This document shows positions 23,001 through 33,715 of a stretch of 64,000 nt of DNA, in pieces (the stretch's first letter is position 1; the number at the start of each line of letters is the position of its first letter). Under the pieces are notes generated by a model. It worked only from the letters and a program-made list of their open reading frames with translations. It was not told the origin of the DNA and made no database searches. Origin of the DNA: Anthoceros angustus (taxonomy: Eukaryota > Streptophyta > Anthocerotopsida > Anthocerotales > Anthocerotaceae). The translations under genes and the position numbers were made by a program. The DNA lies in contig VJWM01000106.1 in assembly GCA_010909165.1 (NCBI GenBank), positions 496,001 to 560,000 of the forward strand. Direction: 5' to 3'.

Positions 23001-26000
23001 TAAAAATCGGGGGATCAGGAACCCTGCAAACAGGACAAACAGAGCGACAAAGACACCTGCAATTTGCACACGTTTAAACAGTTACTACGGTAGTGGAGGT
23101 CGGAAGGTTGAACAAGGCCCCTCCTCAAGACTTCCAATTAAAAAGTTAGGAAATCCATGTCTATCTTCTCCATGCACTGAAACGTCAGTCTTGCAGGAAC
23201 AACGATGAAAACGCAGCAGAATCGCTTACCCACAAATGAGTTGGCCTTTTCTCGATTAGGAGCCAGGTAACTCACAAATCTCACCATTGACGCCCCATTC
23301 AGCACGGTCAGAACAAGTATCAAGTAGTACACCCAGAAATGCCAGCCATTATCCGAAAGAGTTTGGCCCGTCATGAAATACACTATCAAGGTCCAAATGG
23401 TTGCCTGGAAGACGAAGGGAAGCAATTGGAATAAATAGAGGGACCACTGTACCCAAGTGACAACAACAATCAGAATAGGAGCTGTACCTCAGCCAACGAA
23501 AATGGCATGCTTCCAAAAATCTTTGCAAACAGGAAAGTTGAGGGACGATAGAAGTGTTGGCCCTGCTGCTTGTAGTAAATTGCCCTCTCCTCCATCAAGA
23601 CAGGGATTTGTCCCAGGTTGAACAACGTCATGTTCAGAAGTGAGACAAAATATGAACCCCGTAGAAGATTCATATTGGTTTGCTTGGGTTTATTTCGCAC
23701 GCGAAAGAAGATGAAACCTGTGAAGAAGCTCATCAAAAGTATCTGCACAACATTCACACGAGCTTAGAAATGCACAGTGGTTCTGCTAAGTAAAGCTGCG
23801 GCTATGAAAATCATGCGGGCATTACTTGGCGAACAGACCTGAAATAGGCGTAGACCAAGAGAAAACTTATTCCTCCAGGTCACTGTCATCTCCCGTTGAA
23901 ATAGTCTCCTGAATTCAGTACCAGGACTCAAAATGTAGTCCTTCGTGAATTGTCGGTTGATTGAGCCGCTATCTACCTGCTCGCCAGCTCATAATAGTGA
24001 GTAGAGAGTGACACCTCCACCATCAGTTAGGATCAGCAGCATTGCACCTGAACGATGCAGGTAAAGGACTACAGACAACACACAAAAGGATGAAACGTAG
24101 CACACACCTCCTTCACGGTTCTCTGAAGCTGCAGACGCACAGGGCCCTGAATCTGAGCGATGGTCCTGCTTACTTCAGCTGCTGACAGGTTTTCTGCCTT
24201 CAAATAGTGCAAAGTTTCTGAAGGCCCTCCAAACGCAACAACTTCGTCACCAGGCTGGACCTCTAAAGTTTGATCCATTGATGTATTCTGAAGACTGCTA
24301 GTATCAGAGAGCCCGGCAACCACTGTTGAAGGGGGCTCGGTGGCCCTGAGCTTGTCCAGACGATCAACAAGGTCTAACCCGATAGGCTGAGAACCCTGCC
24401 ATAAGGAGCCGGATGAGGTTCAGAAAACGCTTCCAGAGTTTTTGTTTATTTCTCTGCTGGCAGACTGAGCTGTGTTTTGAACTGCTGAATCCTGATATCA
24501 CAGCAAACCTGAAAAATCATACAACAAGCAGGAATTTACCTGCACCCAAACCTGCTGCTTCAGGACTGGACTGTCCACAACTTGGCAAACGTGTGCAAAG
24601 GCATCGGATGCAAGAAAGGCAGCCACGAAATCATCCAAGCTGAGTGGTGGAAAGCCATTCCGAAGATACTGTCTACCCTCCTCAGTGGTGACTTCACCCA
24701 AAAATTCACCAATTCCCAGATGAATCGGCTTGAAATATCTGCCAACACAGCAGTGCAGTCACCACTGTAAATGCAATAATCATGCAGACATCCCAGCAGA
24801 GTAGAAAGGCTGTATTCAGAAAGCAATCCTTCGCACGGAGTTTACCCAAGTTTTTCAAAATATGGCAACACATCTTCGCGAGGTCCTTGGAATACCACCC
24901 GACCTTTGTCCAGAACGATGACTCTGTCGAAAAGGTCGTACACTTCAGCCGATGGCTGAAACAGCGAAGCCATCACAGTAAAATGGCGGACACGGGTGAA
25001 GATCCGAAGACTGTTCACAAGGTCATATGTTACCGAATCATCCAGTCCAGCATTCAGCTGATCGAAGAGATAGACAGCATAGGCCCCTGCCACCACCTCC
25101 GCTGCTGTCAGGCGGTGTCTCTCATCTTCCGTCAGCTGTCCCCCCACTGGGCGGTCAGCAACCCTTTTCAAACCCAACATGCTGAGGGTAAGCTCCAGTT
25201 TCGGATCTTGTCCGGCTTCGAGAGCCTCGGATAACATTCGCAGCAATTCTGGCCCGTACATCTTAGGACTCCACTCCAGTGACACATCTCTAGCGAACTC
25301 CAACGTTTCCCGTACTGACAAGGTAGCAAGATGAACGTCCCTACTTTCTATAACACCAGCGAGCCGTTGGTACAGGAGACCACTGACTTCCTTATTGTTG
25401 TAGGTGACACTGCCCTCAACATGGGCACCCGGCAGAGGATGACGACCAGCAGCCAACTTCAGCAGAATACTCATACCACAACCAGGAGGGCCTGCAGCAG
25501 AGAGCGTACGGAGCAGTTTATGCCTTCATGGACGAATATGAGAACACAAAACGTACTACGAAGTCGGAGATGGACCATGACGACACATGAGTTCGCTCCA
25601 CCATTACCTACAATCAGAGTGAGCGTGCCCGGCATCAAGTAGCCTGTAACATCTTTGAGAAAGTGAACCGTCTCAGGGACAGGTTTTTTCTTCAAGGGCC
25701 CAGCAAGACACCCCATCACCTGCGAGCAAGCATAAGAATCAACTCCGTGAGATGTCACAACGTTGCGAGGATTCACTGCGGTGACACGTACCAGCCCTTC
25801 TGCTCACCTTGGTGTACATGGTCTCGTACGGAACATCCGGTCTCACCACTTCCCGACTGTAAGAGAGACCTTTGAACTTCACAATCTGAGAGCCACAACG
25901 TTTCCCTTCAGACGGTGACCCCATTTGCGAAATGAAGCCATGGCCCACGTGGCCACCATGGCAGCAGAGACGGTTACAACACCAACCTGGGTGGGAATAA

Positions 26001-27012
26001 CTGGCAAATGTGGGCTGACACGCTGCATATACTGCAACAGCCCATCTTTGAGCAGCAGATCCATGCCCCTCAGCTCGGTCTGAGATATCTGGTCTGGAAT
26101 GCGGAGTTCCGACAAGGTCCTCGCAATCTTGTCAGCTTCGGAGAGGAAACCTTTCTTCCAAAGTGCCTGGTGGTAGAGGATGACAAGATGTATCAAAGCA
26201 GCGTGCGGAGCAGCTGCCAGAATATCATAGAAGTCCTTGGGAAGGTCCAAAGAGTAGTCCATCTTCACAGTCTCCTCCACAGTCTCCTCCTGCCTCCTCT
26301 CCCCGGCACCTCGGCTCCCACTTCTCAGCAGCTCCTCAACATTCCTCCCCTTGAAGCTCTGCGCCTTCTTGATGTAGGCAAGATTAAAATTACGATTCTT
26401 CCATTCCCCGAGCCCCTCCTGCAGCAAGACAGACGGGTCAAAAGAAGTGGCGGCTGCCATAACAGAGCCGTCATTGGTGGAGGCTCCGCGCACGTAGTCC
26501 GCCCCCTGGTTGGAGGTCCCCGATCTGGCTCGGCTGAGAACGGGATTCCAAGCATCATCCCCCAGGGGCTGACTGTGGCGTGATCCGGCCCGAGACAGCA
26601 GCGGATTCCACCTTGCAGAGTCCTCTGCATGCGATCGCCTGCCCGAATTGGAGCCCCTGGAGCGGGCCCCGCTCCGACTGAGAAGCGGATTCCATGAAAG
26701 CTCATCCGCAGGAAGGGGCGCATTTGCAGCAAGCAGCTGAGTCCTACTGGCCATGGCCGGGTCGTCCGCAAACGGATTAGCAAACGGATTCGAGCTGGTA
26801 GACCTGGCGCGTCCCATCACAGGATCTACACCGGCGCGTGGAGGCAGCCCGGCTTCCCCCCTGCTCCCTCCTCTCTCCAGCCTGGGAACCTCGCCATCTT
26901 TTCTCCCCACGCTACGGCGGGGAGCTCCCGGCGGAGCCTCCTCCCACCTGTCCGCCATTTCCCTCTTTCCAGAATCCGCTGCCCGTCTCAAGTCACAAAG
27001 CACTGCGTGCAA
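20058..27012 (-). CDS. Full-size ABCG (PDR-type) transporter with degenerate NBD1 and novel N-terminal extension
   Basis: Many exons on the minus strand give NBD1, TMD1, NBD2 and TMD2 in reverse (ABCG) order. The first exon (from 27012, or the better-looking ATG at 26958) encodes about 350 residues unlike usual PDR N-termini, with three W-N-P-[LV]-L-S-R repeats. NBD1 (25.7-24.8 kb) has Walker A GPPGCGMS, where Met replaces Lys, Walker B YLFDQ, where Gln replaces the catalytic Glu, and no proper SGGQ signature (LTEDERHRLT). NBD2 (22.6-21.7 kb) has an intact Walker A GCTGSGKTTLLN and Walker B MFLDEPTKGLD but a divergent signature (LAKDRAVRMS). TMD1 spans about 23.99-22.7 kb and TMD2 about 21.3-20.06 kb. 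A one-base frame step near 25885, at a CAG, separates the extension from IVKFKGLSYSREVV. Otherwise no stops break the domains. It likely exports an unknown substrate across a membrane. Its stop faces the previous gene's stop 200 bp away. Confidence 0.85.
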
Positions 27013-30000
27013 GCAACGGATAAAATCTCAGCGCCGATCAAACCACGGGCCTCCGAGGCTGATGCAAACATTGCCTTGTGCAGACTGCGCACACCACGTT
27101 GCACAGATTTGCTGGGCACCACACGAAAATGAACTCAGCTTTTGCAGCTCCAGGAAGGAGAAGGAATGAATCCAAACCTCCATCCGAACAGGGAAATTCC
27201 GAGCAAGAAGTGGATCAATCAAGTCGAGCTGCAAGGCAGCAGGGTTGGCACACCAGAGACCAAATGGAAGCTTCGGTGAGCCCATTCATTGATTCGCGTC
27301 TCCAACTGTTGAGACGCGGGAGTCCGAACTTGGTACGTACAAACACTGCCATCTCCGCTTGGATGTGGAGGAAAGGAAGACTGCTGTATACATTGGTATG
27401 TTTTAGCTTCCAGTCTCTCTCTTCTATCTTTCTTCAAACGGCGGCGGTGTGCCCATATACTAAGAGCAGCACGCAGGCGCGTGCGGACCCCCAGTCAAAG
27501 GCGATAAGACCTCCCTCAGGGAAGGGGGCTGCCTTCCCGACAGCCAACCAGTGCGCCCATTATCGTAACACCATTGCGACCTGACAGGCGTGCGAAGCTT
27601 CGTCAGCAGCTTCCGAGAACTTTCACTTCCCATTTCCTCGTGTTTCTTTATCAGATTTGTATAGCTGGTGATGTGCGACAGCGGAACGCTACAAGCAAGA
27701 AAGGACAAAACTCCGGAGTCGTGGGACACAACCACAACCACAACCACCACAAAGATATTCTCCGGTCGTTGGGCAGAAGAACGGAAGAAATTTTTAGTGT
27801 CCACGAAATTTTCAGGTCGGGGGGAATTCCCGTGATTCCATTTACATATATATAGTCTATATTATATATATGGGAGTAGATGTAAACAAGTCCACTTATT
27901 TCGGAAGTTTATGTTGATCTTAAGGGCACTATGAAAGATTGCATGTGGAGACAACAAGAAAAGTGGATGACAATTTTTGGAATTCGTAAGTCAACTCGAA
28001 ATGTTTCCAATTATGAAACGAGCAGTTGTCATAGCCAAACTTCCCTAACATGCCACGAACATAAGAAAACCAGCACATATCTTGAATACAGCTTGAATGA
28101 CATTAATTTTTATCATATATAATTATCTACAATAAAAACTGTAGCCTGCCAATATGCCTCATATGCAGAAGCATCATCTTTGCTCGCAAGCATTCTAACC
28201 ACTACAAAATGTCACTTGTCTCGTACCTTTAATACTAGTGATCATCCAAGCCACAAAAATGAAAGGCATGAAGTGCTAGAACTTCCTTTTGTTGGTGCCA
28301 AGTGTGGCATCCGTACTATAAATCACCAACTCGTCAGCCTCCTCAGCTAGAAATCACTTTGAATGTATAACATAAAGTCCTTGGCATGCTGCTCTTTACC
28401 AAGTAATGGGAAAAACACTGAATGTTTTACATTGAGCTCATCCATAGCTTCACATTAAGCTCATGTGTCGCATGGAAATGCCAAATCCTAGCATCAAGCT
28501 CTAACTATAAATTCCTACTGACCCTTTGAAGTAAAAAGTTTATCGACCAAGGATTGCTTGCCGATCACAATGCTTCCTTAAAAAACTTTGGACTACCTAG
28601 TCTCATGATCAATTAGAATCTGGAAAGTTGTGGTCTTGCATAACAACTTTTATTTCACCCACTCCTTCTTAGCCAGAGTCAAGTACTTAGAGCAAGGGAG
28701 GAGTTCGGACCTGAATTAGTGACAAGCAGTCCATGACAGTAGCGTCTAGTGGAATCGATGTGATGCCTTCCATGAAGTTTTAGCTTTGTGTGAAGTATGT
28801 ATTTTAAACATCAATTGGCCTGGCTCTAACATGCAATAATGGATTAGAGTTGAGCGGACAATTCCATGGAACCAAAACCGGCTCGTGCACATTTTGCTCG
28901 AAGATGACAATAGACATTTTTGTAATTGGTATGAGGCTGAATATAAAGTCACCGGGTGGCATATGTATATGATTTAGAATTCAAAGTACTAAGAAAGACT
29001 AGTGAAAAGTGCCTTATAGGAGGCATGCATAGACATACTAGATAGTTATGTACGTTTTCCTGCCTACTTCAACATCTCATAACCTTGCTTATGTTAAAAG
29101 CCAGGACCATGACACTGTGTAATCTTATACTGTGAGTGGTGTTGGAACGCTAAGTCTTATTGCAAATGTAAGCAAGGCACGAAAGGCTTAAATATGTGCA
29201 AACAGCAGTCGAAGCTATTGGTGCTTATGAATAGAGTAGTCTCCACTCAAAAACTAGTTGTTGAATACTCTGCGGTTACACCAGCTAAAACTGAATGTCG
29301 GCACACTCCTTTGCCAAGTAATCAAGATGACACTGTACAAGTGCTAGGAGCATTAATATATTATTTGCCTCATGATACAACAATGGGTGAAATTAATCAG
29401 GGTGCGGCTACCTCCCACATTATTGAGAAGACAAGTATGCTTGTAACACGCAAATTGGATGTTCATGTCTCCCACCCCTTGAAAACTTTGTGGCAGCAAT
29501 TGACAACCATTGTAGATAAGTGGCTATTTCTTGAACCCTATGTTGCAGGCTTGTTCCGACAAATAATCAGGTGGCTAGAGGATATGGGAAATGGAAGCAG
29601 AATGGAACAACATGCTCTTGACAGTGCTTGCACTTGCTAATCCTATCAATTGTGATAATACCTTGAATAGGGAGCTCGCCCTTTGGGAATCTATAACTAG
29701 CAGAATTTGCAATTGGAAGCTTCCATTAAAAAAAAACAATTGACTTTTATGGACCCTGTAGCCAGAAGAATGCACACACCTATGTCATTATATAGCGTAT
29801 GAGGCAGAGATGTAGCATAGATGATAAAGGGATTTTCGTTGGTCTTATGCTAGAGCAGTAGTTTTGAAACTTTGTCCTCTATCGCGTTTTCACCCATCCT
29901 CGCACTCTCGCTGACATGTGAACTCTTGCCTTGCACTTTCGCATAGCATTTTCATTAGGCCTAAGGCCGCTGTGAAAGTCCACATGGTGCCCAAGGGGAG

Positions 30001-30562
30001 TATGCGCCTCGGGTTTCGTGTCCGCATTTAGTGTGTACTAGTGTAGTGACCACTAGCACCGGTGGAAGAAATATGTAATAATATTTATCCATATGGTTAT
30101 TCCTTGATGAACCTTACGAGGGAGCTTTTGAATAGATGGACATAGTGGGTGTGATTTACGAGGGGGCTTTTCAATAGATGGGTATGGTGGGGAGCTAGCA
30201 AAGTCGCTTAGGTGTCATACTAAGTACTAAGGGGCCTTTGAGATAGTCTCTTAGCATTGTAATGAGCAAGGAAATAAGTTTGCTGTTCCACATTTTACGC
30301 AATGTTGATTAATCTGAACTAATATATTACATGACTAAATAAATAATTATGCATTACTATTTTGTCTTTTGAAGTAGCACAAGCTTCGAAGTAACATACT
30401 TGCCCCCCTATTTCGCAGCCTGTATCCGACGACTGCTGGCTTCCCAGCGACCCAGGATCTCGCCTAGGGCTGTAAGCGCCAGTAGAAATTTTAGCGAGGC
30501 TTAGCGTTCAATCCAGGTACATTTATTTATCAAGAAACTGCACCAGGACACTGGTCCAAAGG
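27013..30562. other. ABCG promoter and AT-rich intergenic region
   Basis: 27.0-27.6 kb is likely leader and promoter of the ABCG gene. A short ACAACC/ACCACA-rich repeat lies at 27727-27752. From 27.85 to 30.5 kb the sequence is AT-rich. One 148-codon plus-strand frame at 29194-29640 has no recognisable domain and reads like a fragment of transposon debris. The end of the interval includes the 3' leader of RRP44 with an AATAAA-like signal at about 30522-30530 on the minus strand. Confidence 0.45.
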
Positions 30563-33436
30563 CTAAGAGGGCAACTCAGGAATCAAGGTGAGCTGCAGTT
30601 TTCTTCGGCTTGGTTGGGGTTCCACAACTTCGATGTGGACGAATACTTTATCCAGTATTCTGTAAACGACCGAGCTCCCAGTGGACGACACAGTCTGGGT
30701 CTCCTCATTCACAACCCAGGCAAGGGAGGGCTCTTTGTTCTGAGGAGGAGGGTCTCGTACCTTGTTCTTGGCAGAGTTGAATTTGCTTGGGTTTTCTTCT
30801 TTGCCCTGGAAATGGACTGGGCCCTCAATGCCGTATTTAGGCACGAACACAATGAGGCCGTTGGACTGGATTTTCACAATCCTTGCCTCCGTGTCTATGG
30901 GCCTTTCTTTGAAGAAGATGAGAGTATGGAGCTCGACGGAAGCTCGACCTGCCACTTGAGCATTTCGGTGTCGGTAGTTGAGGTTGTCACAGATGTCTGT
31001 AAGGGATTTTTTTTCCTGCAAAGAATGAGGAAGGCTGCACAATCCCAAGGCAGCTGCAAGTAACCTGTGGACGATGACATCTGCATACCTCCTGATGGGG
31101 GAAGTGAAATGGGTGTAGAGAGGGGCAGCCAGCCCATAGTGGTGGAACTCAGGTTCAGAGAGATTCCCGCTACTGAAATACAAAGCCTGGGTCATGCAGC
31201 GGGTTGCCAGAATCCTGATCAGTTTGTTGAAGTATGGATCAGCTCCTACGGCTCTGTCCAGAGAATCAGCAAGAGACCTGGAAGAGGTGATGTCCAACTC
31301 CACACCCACGGCTGCTGCTGTTCGCACTAAAGGTTCCAACATCTTGGGAGTTGGGATCTGATGACGCCTCAGTAAAGAACATAAGGGAAAATGCCTCAGA
31401 ATCTTCTGTGCTACTGATACGTTTGCAGCAAGCATGAACTCTTCGACCATCTGGTTGGTTTCCCTCACTTGGTACATTGCTACATCCAATGGATTATGAG
31501 TCTCTGTATCAATATCGAACTTCACCTCTGGCGATGCCAATGTCAATGCTCCACGCTCTATTCTCCTGGCTCTCATAACCTTTGCAAGCCGATTCATGTT
31601 GCGAAGATCAGATGTCAATGGGTCTTCCATCTGGGTGTCATCTATACGTGCCTGAGCTTCAGCATATGTGAAGGCTGCGCAAGACTTGATTATGCTTTTG
31701 GTGAAACGGGTGGAAATCACATCTGCATCAGGAGTCATTTCCCACAACACAGAAAATGCCAACCGCTCCACATCTGCTCTAAGGGAGCAAGCATCTTCTG
31801 TCAGCTCCTTCGGAAGCATGTTTATACGCCGCTCCACCAAGTAAGTAGAAGTGCCGCGCTCTGCTGCCTCATCGTCCAGCGGGGTGCCAGGATAAACAAA
31901 TGTCGTCACATCTGCAATGTGGACACCAACCTCATAATTTCCAGATGGAAGAAGGGTGCAACTCAAGGCATCATCTATATCTGTACATCCAGGTGGGTCA
32001 ACACTGAAAACCCGGCGCTGGCGGAAATCCTCGCGATGTGCATTTCCAAGCTCCTCTTGTGGCATAACCCAGGGCGATTTTGGAACACAAGCCATCACCT
32101 GTGCTGAAAATGGCCTGGTGTTGATGTCATTTTCTATCAGCAATATGTCACTTTCAGTAGCACGGTCTCCGATGTCCCCTAACGTCTTGATGTAGTGACC
32201 CGAAGGATAATGGGATGTCGGCTCCCAAAAGTCCACAGACACCATCAACCGCTTAGATATCAGGTTAGAAAGTTGCCGTGTCTGTATTCGGATCTTGGGT
32301 ATCCTCCTATCCGTAGCAATGAACAATGCGCTTGTGGCTCCCCCACCCTCACCAACACGGGGTGCTTGCAATGATCCACAATAACTTCGCCAATTACGCT
32401 TGATGATACCTACAACACGACCACAGGGTTGGCGAGGGGTGGAACCATCCTTCGGCACAGGCTCAGCTAATATTTCAGCAGTCTCAGGTGCATCTTCTGC
32501 ACTGCCTGGGACCAAACTTACGGCATCTTCTGCCCCTTCCTCCTCCTCTTCCATGATCTTATTCGAGATGCCATCACTCCACTGACTCTCCGGCAGCAAC
32601 TCCACGGCCACTACGTCGCCATCGAATGCCCGATTCATGTCCACCCGCCCATTCACAAGAATATCAGCACCAACAGAGTCCACAGTCACTGAAGCCGAGT
32701 AGGAGTTATACCTATTAACTCTCAATTTACCCTGGTGGTAGAGACCAGTATGCAGACCTGCCGTGATCTCAGACATAGGCTTGTGGTCTGCATATATCCT
32801 CTTCCTCTTAGAAGCACGTGCATCTTCCACATCGTCAACATCCTCATTTTTCGCTTGTGCCACCAAATCCAGGAGCTCAGGCTGCCCAAGCGACTGCACA
32901 AACGACTGTACAGTCTCCGCACGCACTCCCTCCTCACTCGCTCTCCTCCGGTTCTCTGCATCGTTAGTGACTAGCAAAACCCTAACCCCCTCCAAGTGCC
33001 TTTGATACCACGCACTTGCAACGCGAATTGCCCTGTCATTCCGATCGTTCGGGCTCTCCCCATCCCTCCCCGTTACAAAGGTATCCCTATGATGCTCATT
33101 TGCAAACACGAAAAACCGCCGCTCAGGGTTACTGCAAATAGCCCTCAGTCGATTGTAAACACTGACATTCTTGTTCTTCACCTCCTCCAAAACCACCGAC
33201 AGGACCACCACGTTACCTATCCCTGGATTCTCCAGCAGGTCGATCTGATGGAGAGCAACGTTGGCATCGATCACAAGTATCTGCTCCGGCGACTTCCGCA
33301 AACAAGCAGAAGCCGTGTCGCAGTCCTCACAGAAAACAGCTCCGCACCATATGTCATCTCTCAGATAATGCTCCCGGACCACTTTCAGCACCTTGCCTCG
33401 CCGGGTCTTCCTCGTGAAAGACTTGTTCTGCAACAT
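30563..33436 (-). CDS. RRP44A: RRP44/DIS3 exosome ribonuclease, intronless
   Basis: A single uninterrupted frame encodes 957 residues from the family-typical start MLQNKSFTRKTRRGKVLKVV; the frame extends 36 codons further upstream without similarity. RRP44 is the catalytic subunit of the RNA exosome, with 3'-5' exonuclease and PIN endonuclease activity, and acts in nuclear and cytoplasmic RNA decay. Visible parts in order: the N-terminal Cys motif (DIWCGAVFCEDC), the PIN domain with acidic residues in VIDANVALHQIDLLE and LLVTNDAENRR, cold-shock domains, the RNB domain with DPPGCTDIDDAL (catalytic Asp cluster) and YTHFTSPIRRYADVIVHR, and a C-terminal S1 domain. All key residues are present. 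RRP44 genes of flowering plants contain introns, so the absence of any here is odd and could reflect retrocopy origin or lineage-wide intron loss. No poly-A tract was seen downstream. Confidence 0.95.
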   Translation of the reverse strand: MLQNKSFTRKTRRGKVLKVVREHYLRDDIWCGAVFCEDCDTASACLRKSPEQILVIDANVALHQIDLLENPGIGNVVVLSVVLEEVKNKNVSVYNRLRAICSNPERRFFVFANEHHRDTFVTGRDGESPNDRNDRAIRVASAWYQRHLEGVRVLLVTNDAENRRRASEEGVRAETVQSFVQSLGQPELLDLVAQAKNEDVDDVEDARASKRKRIYADHKPMSEITAGLHTGLYHQGKLRVNRYNSYSASVTVDSVGADILVNGRVDMNRAFDGDVVAVELLPESQWSDGISNKIMEEEEEGAEDAVSLVPGSAEDAPETAEILAEPVPKDGSTPRQPCGRVVGIIKRNWRSYCGSLQAPRVGEGGGATSALFIATDRRIPKIRIQTRQLSNLISKRLMVSVDFWEPTSHYPSGHYIKTLGDIGDRATESDILLIENDINTRPFSAQVMACVPKSPWVMPQEELGNAHREDFRQRRVFSVDPPGCTDIDDALSCTLLPSGNYEVGVHIADVTTFVYPGTPLDDEAAERGTSTYLVERRINMLPKELTEDACSLRADVERLAFSVLWEMTPDADVISTRFTKSIIKSCAAFTYAEAQARIDDTQMEDPLTSDLRNMNRLAKVMRARRIERGALTLASPEVKFDIDTETHNPLDVAMYQVRETNQMVEEFMLAANVSVAQKILRHFPLCSLLRRHQIPTPKMLEPLVRTAAAVGVELDITSSRSLADSLDRAVGADPYFNKLIRILATRCMTQALYFSSGNLSEPEFHHYGLAAPLYTHFTSPIRRYADVIVHRLLAAALGLCSLPHSLQEKKSLTDICDNLNYRHRNAQVAGRASVELHTLIFFKERPIDTEARIVKIQSNGLIVFVPKYGIEGPVHFQGKEENPSKFNSAKNKVRDPPPQNKEPSLAWVVNEETQTVSSTGSSVVYRILDKVFVHIEVVEPQPSRRKLQLTLIPELPS

Positions 33437-33544
33437 GCTGCCAGAAATCGCGTGTACTGCGTCCCACAAAATGGAGACGCCAGAGAGCAAAGTTGTTTTC
33501 GTTGAGCGACTACAGATTAACGCCTTTATGGCGCGACAAAACAT

Positions 33545-33715
33545 TTCTTAGGGTGACTTACGAGCAAAGCCCTTTCTAAGGCGACCAATAAGCAACATTG
33601 TTTTTTTCAGCGCGATCTAGATTACAGTAGGTATATTTATTGGGGCGACCAAAGAGCAAAGTTTTCCTTAGCACGACCTAATACGAGTGTTCTTTAGCAC
33701 GACCAAACACCTTAG
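33545..33715 (-). repeat. Degenerate GGCGACCA-type short repeats upstream of RRP44
   Basis: At least six loosely spaced copies of a (G/A)GCGACC(A/T)A(A/T)-AGCAAAG theme lie between the RRP44 frame and the AT-rich region, some as AGCACGACC(T/A). Their position fits the promoter/leader of RRP44. They could be degenerate minisatellite or regulatory motifs; no function is demonstrated. Confidence 0.4.

Noticed and set aside
27078-27584. 168-codon plus-strand frame upstream of the ABCG gene
   Set aside because: No domain and lies in the likely promoter/leader of the divergent strand's gene.
29194-29640. 148-codon plus-strand frame
   Set aside because: No recognisable domain, AT-rich surroundings and no splice partners; not supported as a gene.
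30614-33505. Several plus-strand frames (30614-31063, 31469-32107, 32996-33505) opposite RRP44
   Set aside because: They are antisense shadows of the RRP44 coding frame and contain no domains.
33437-33544. Upstream 36-codon extension of RRP44
   Set aside because: The family start MLQ-KSF lies at 33436; the extension has no similarity to known RRP44 N-termini and is probably leader.
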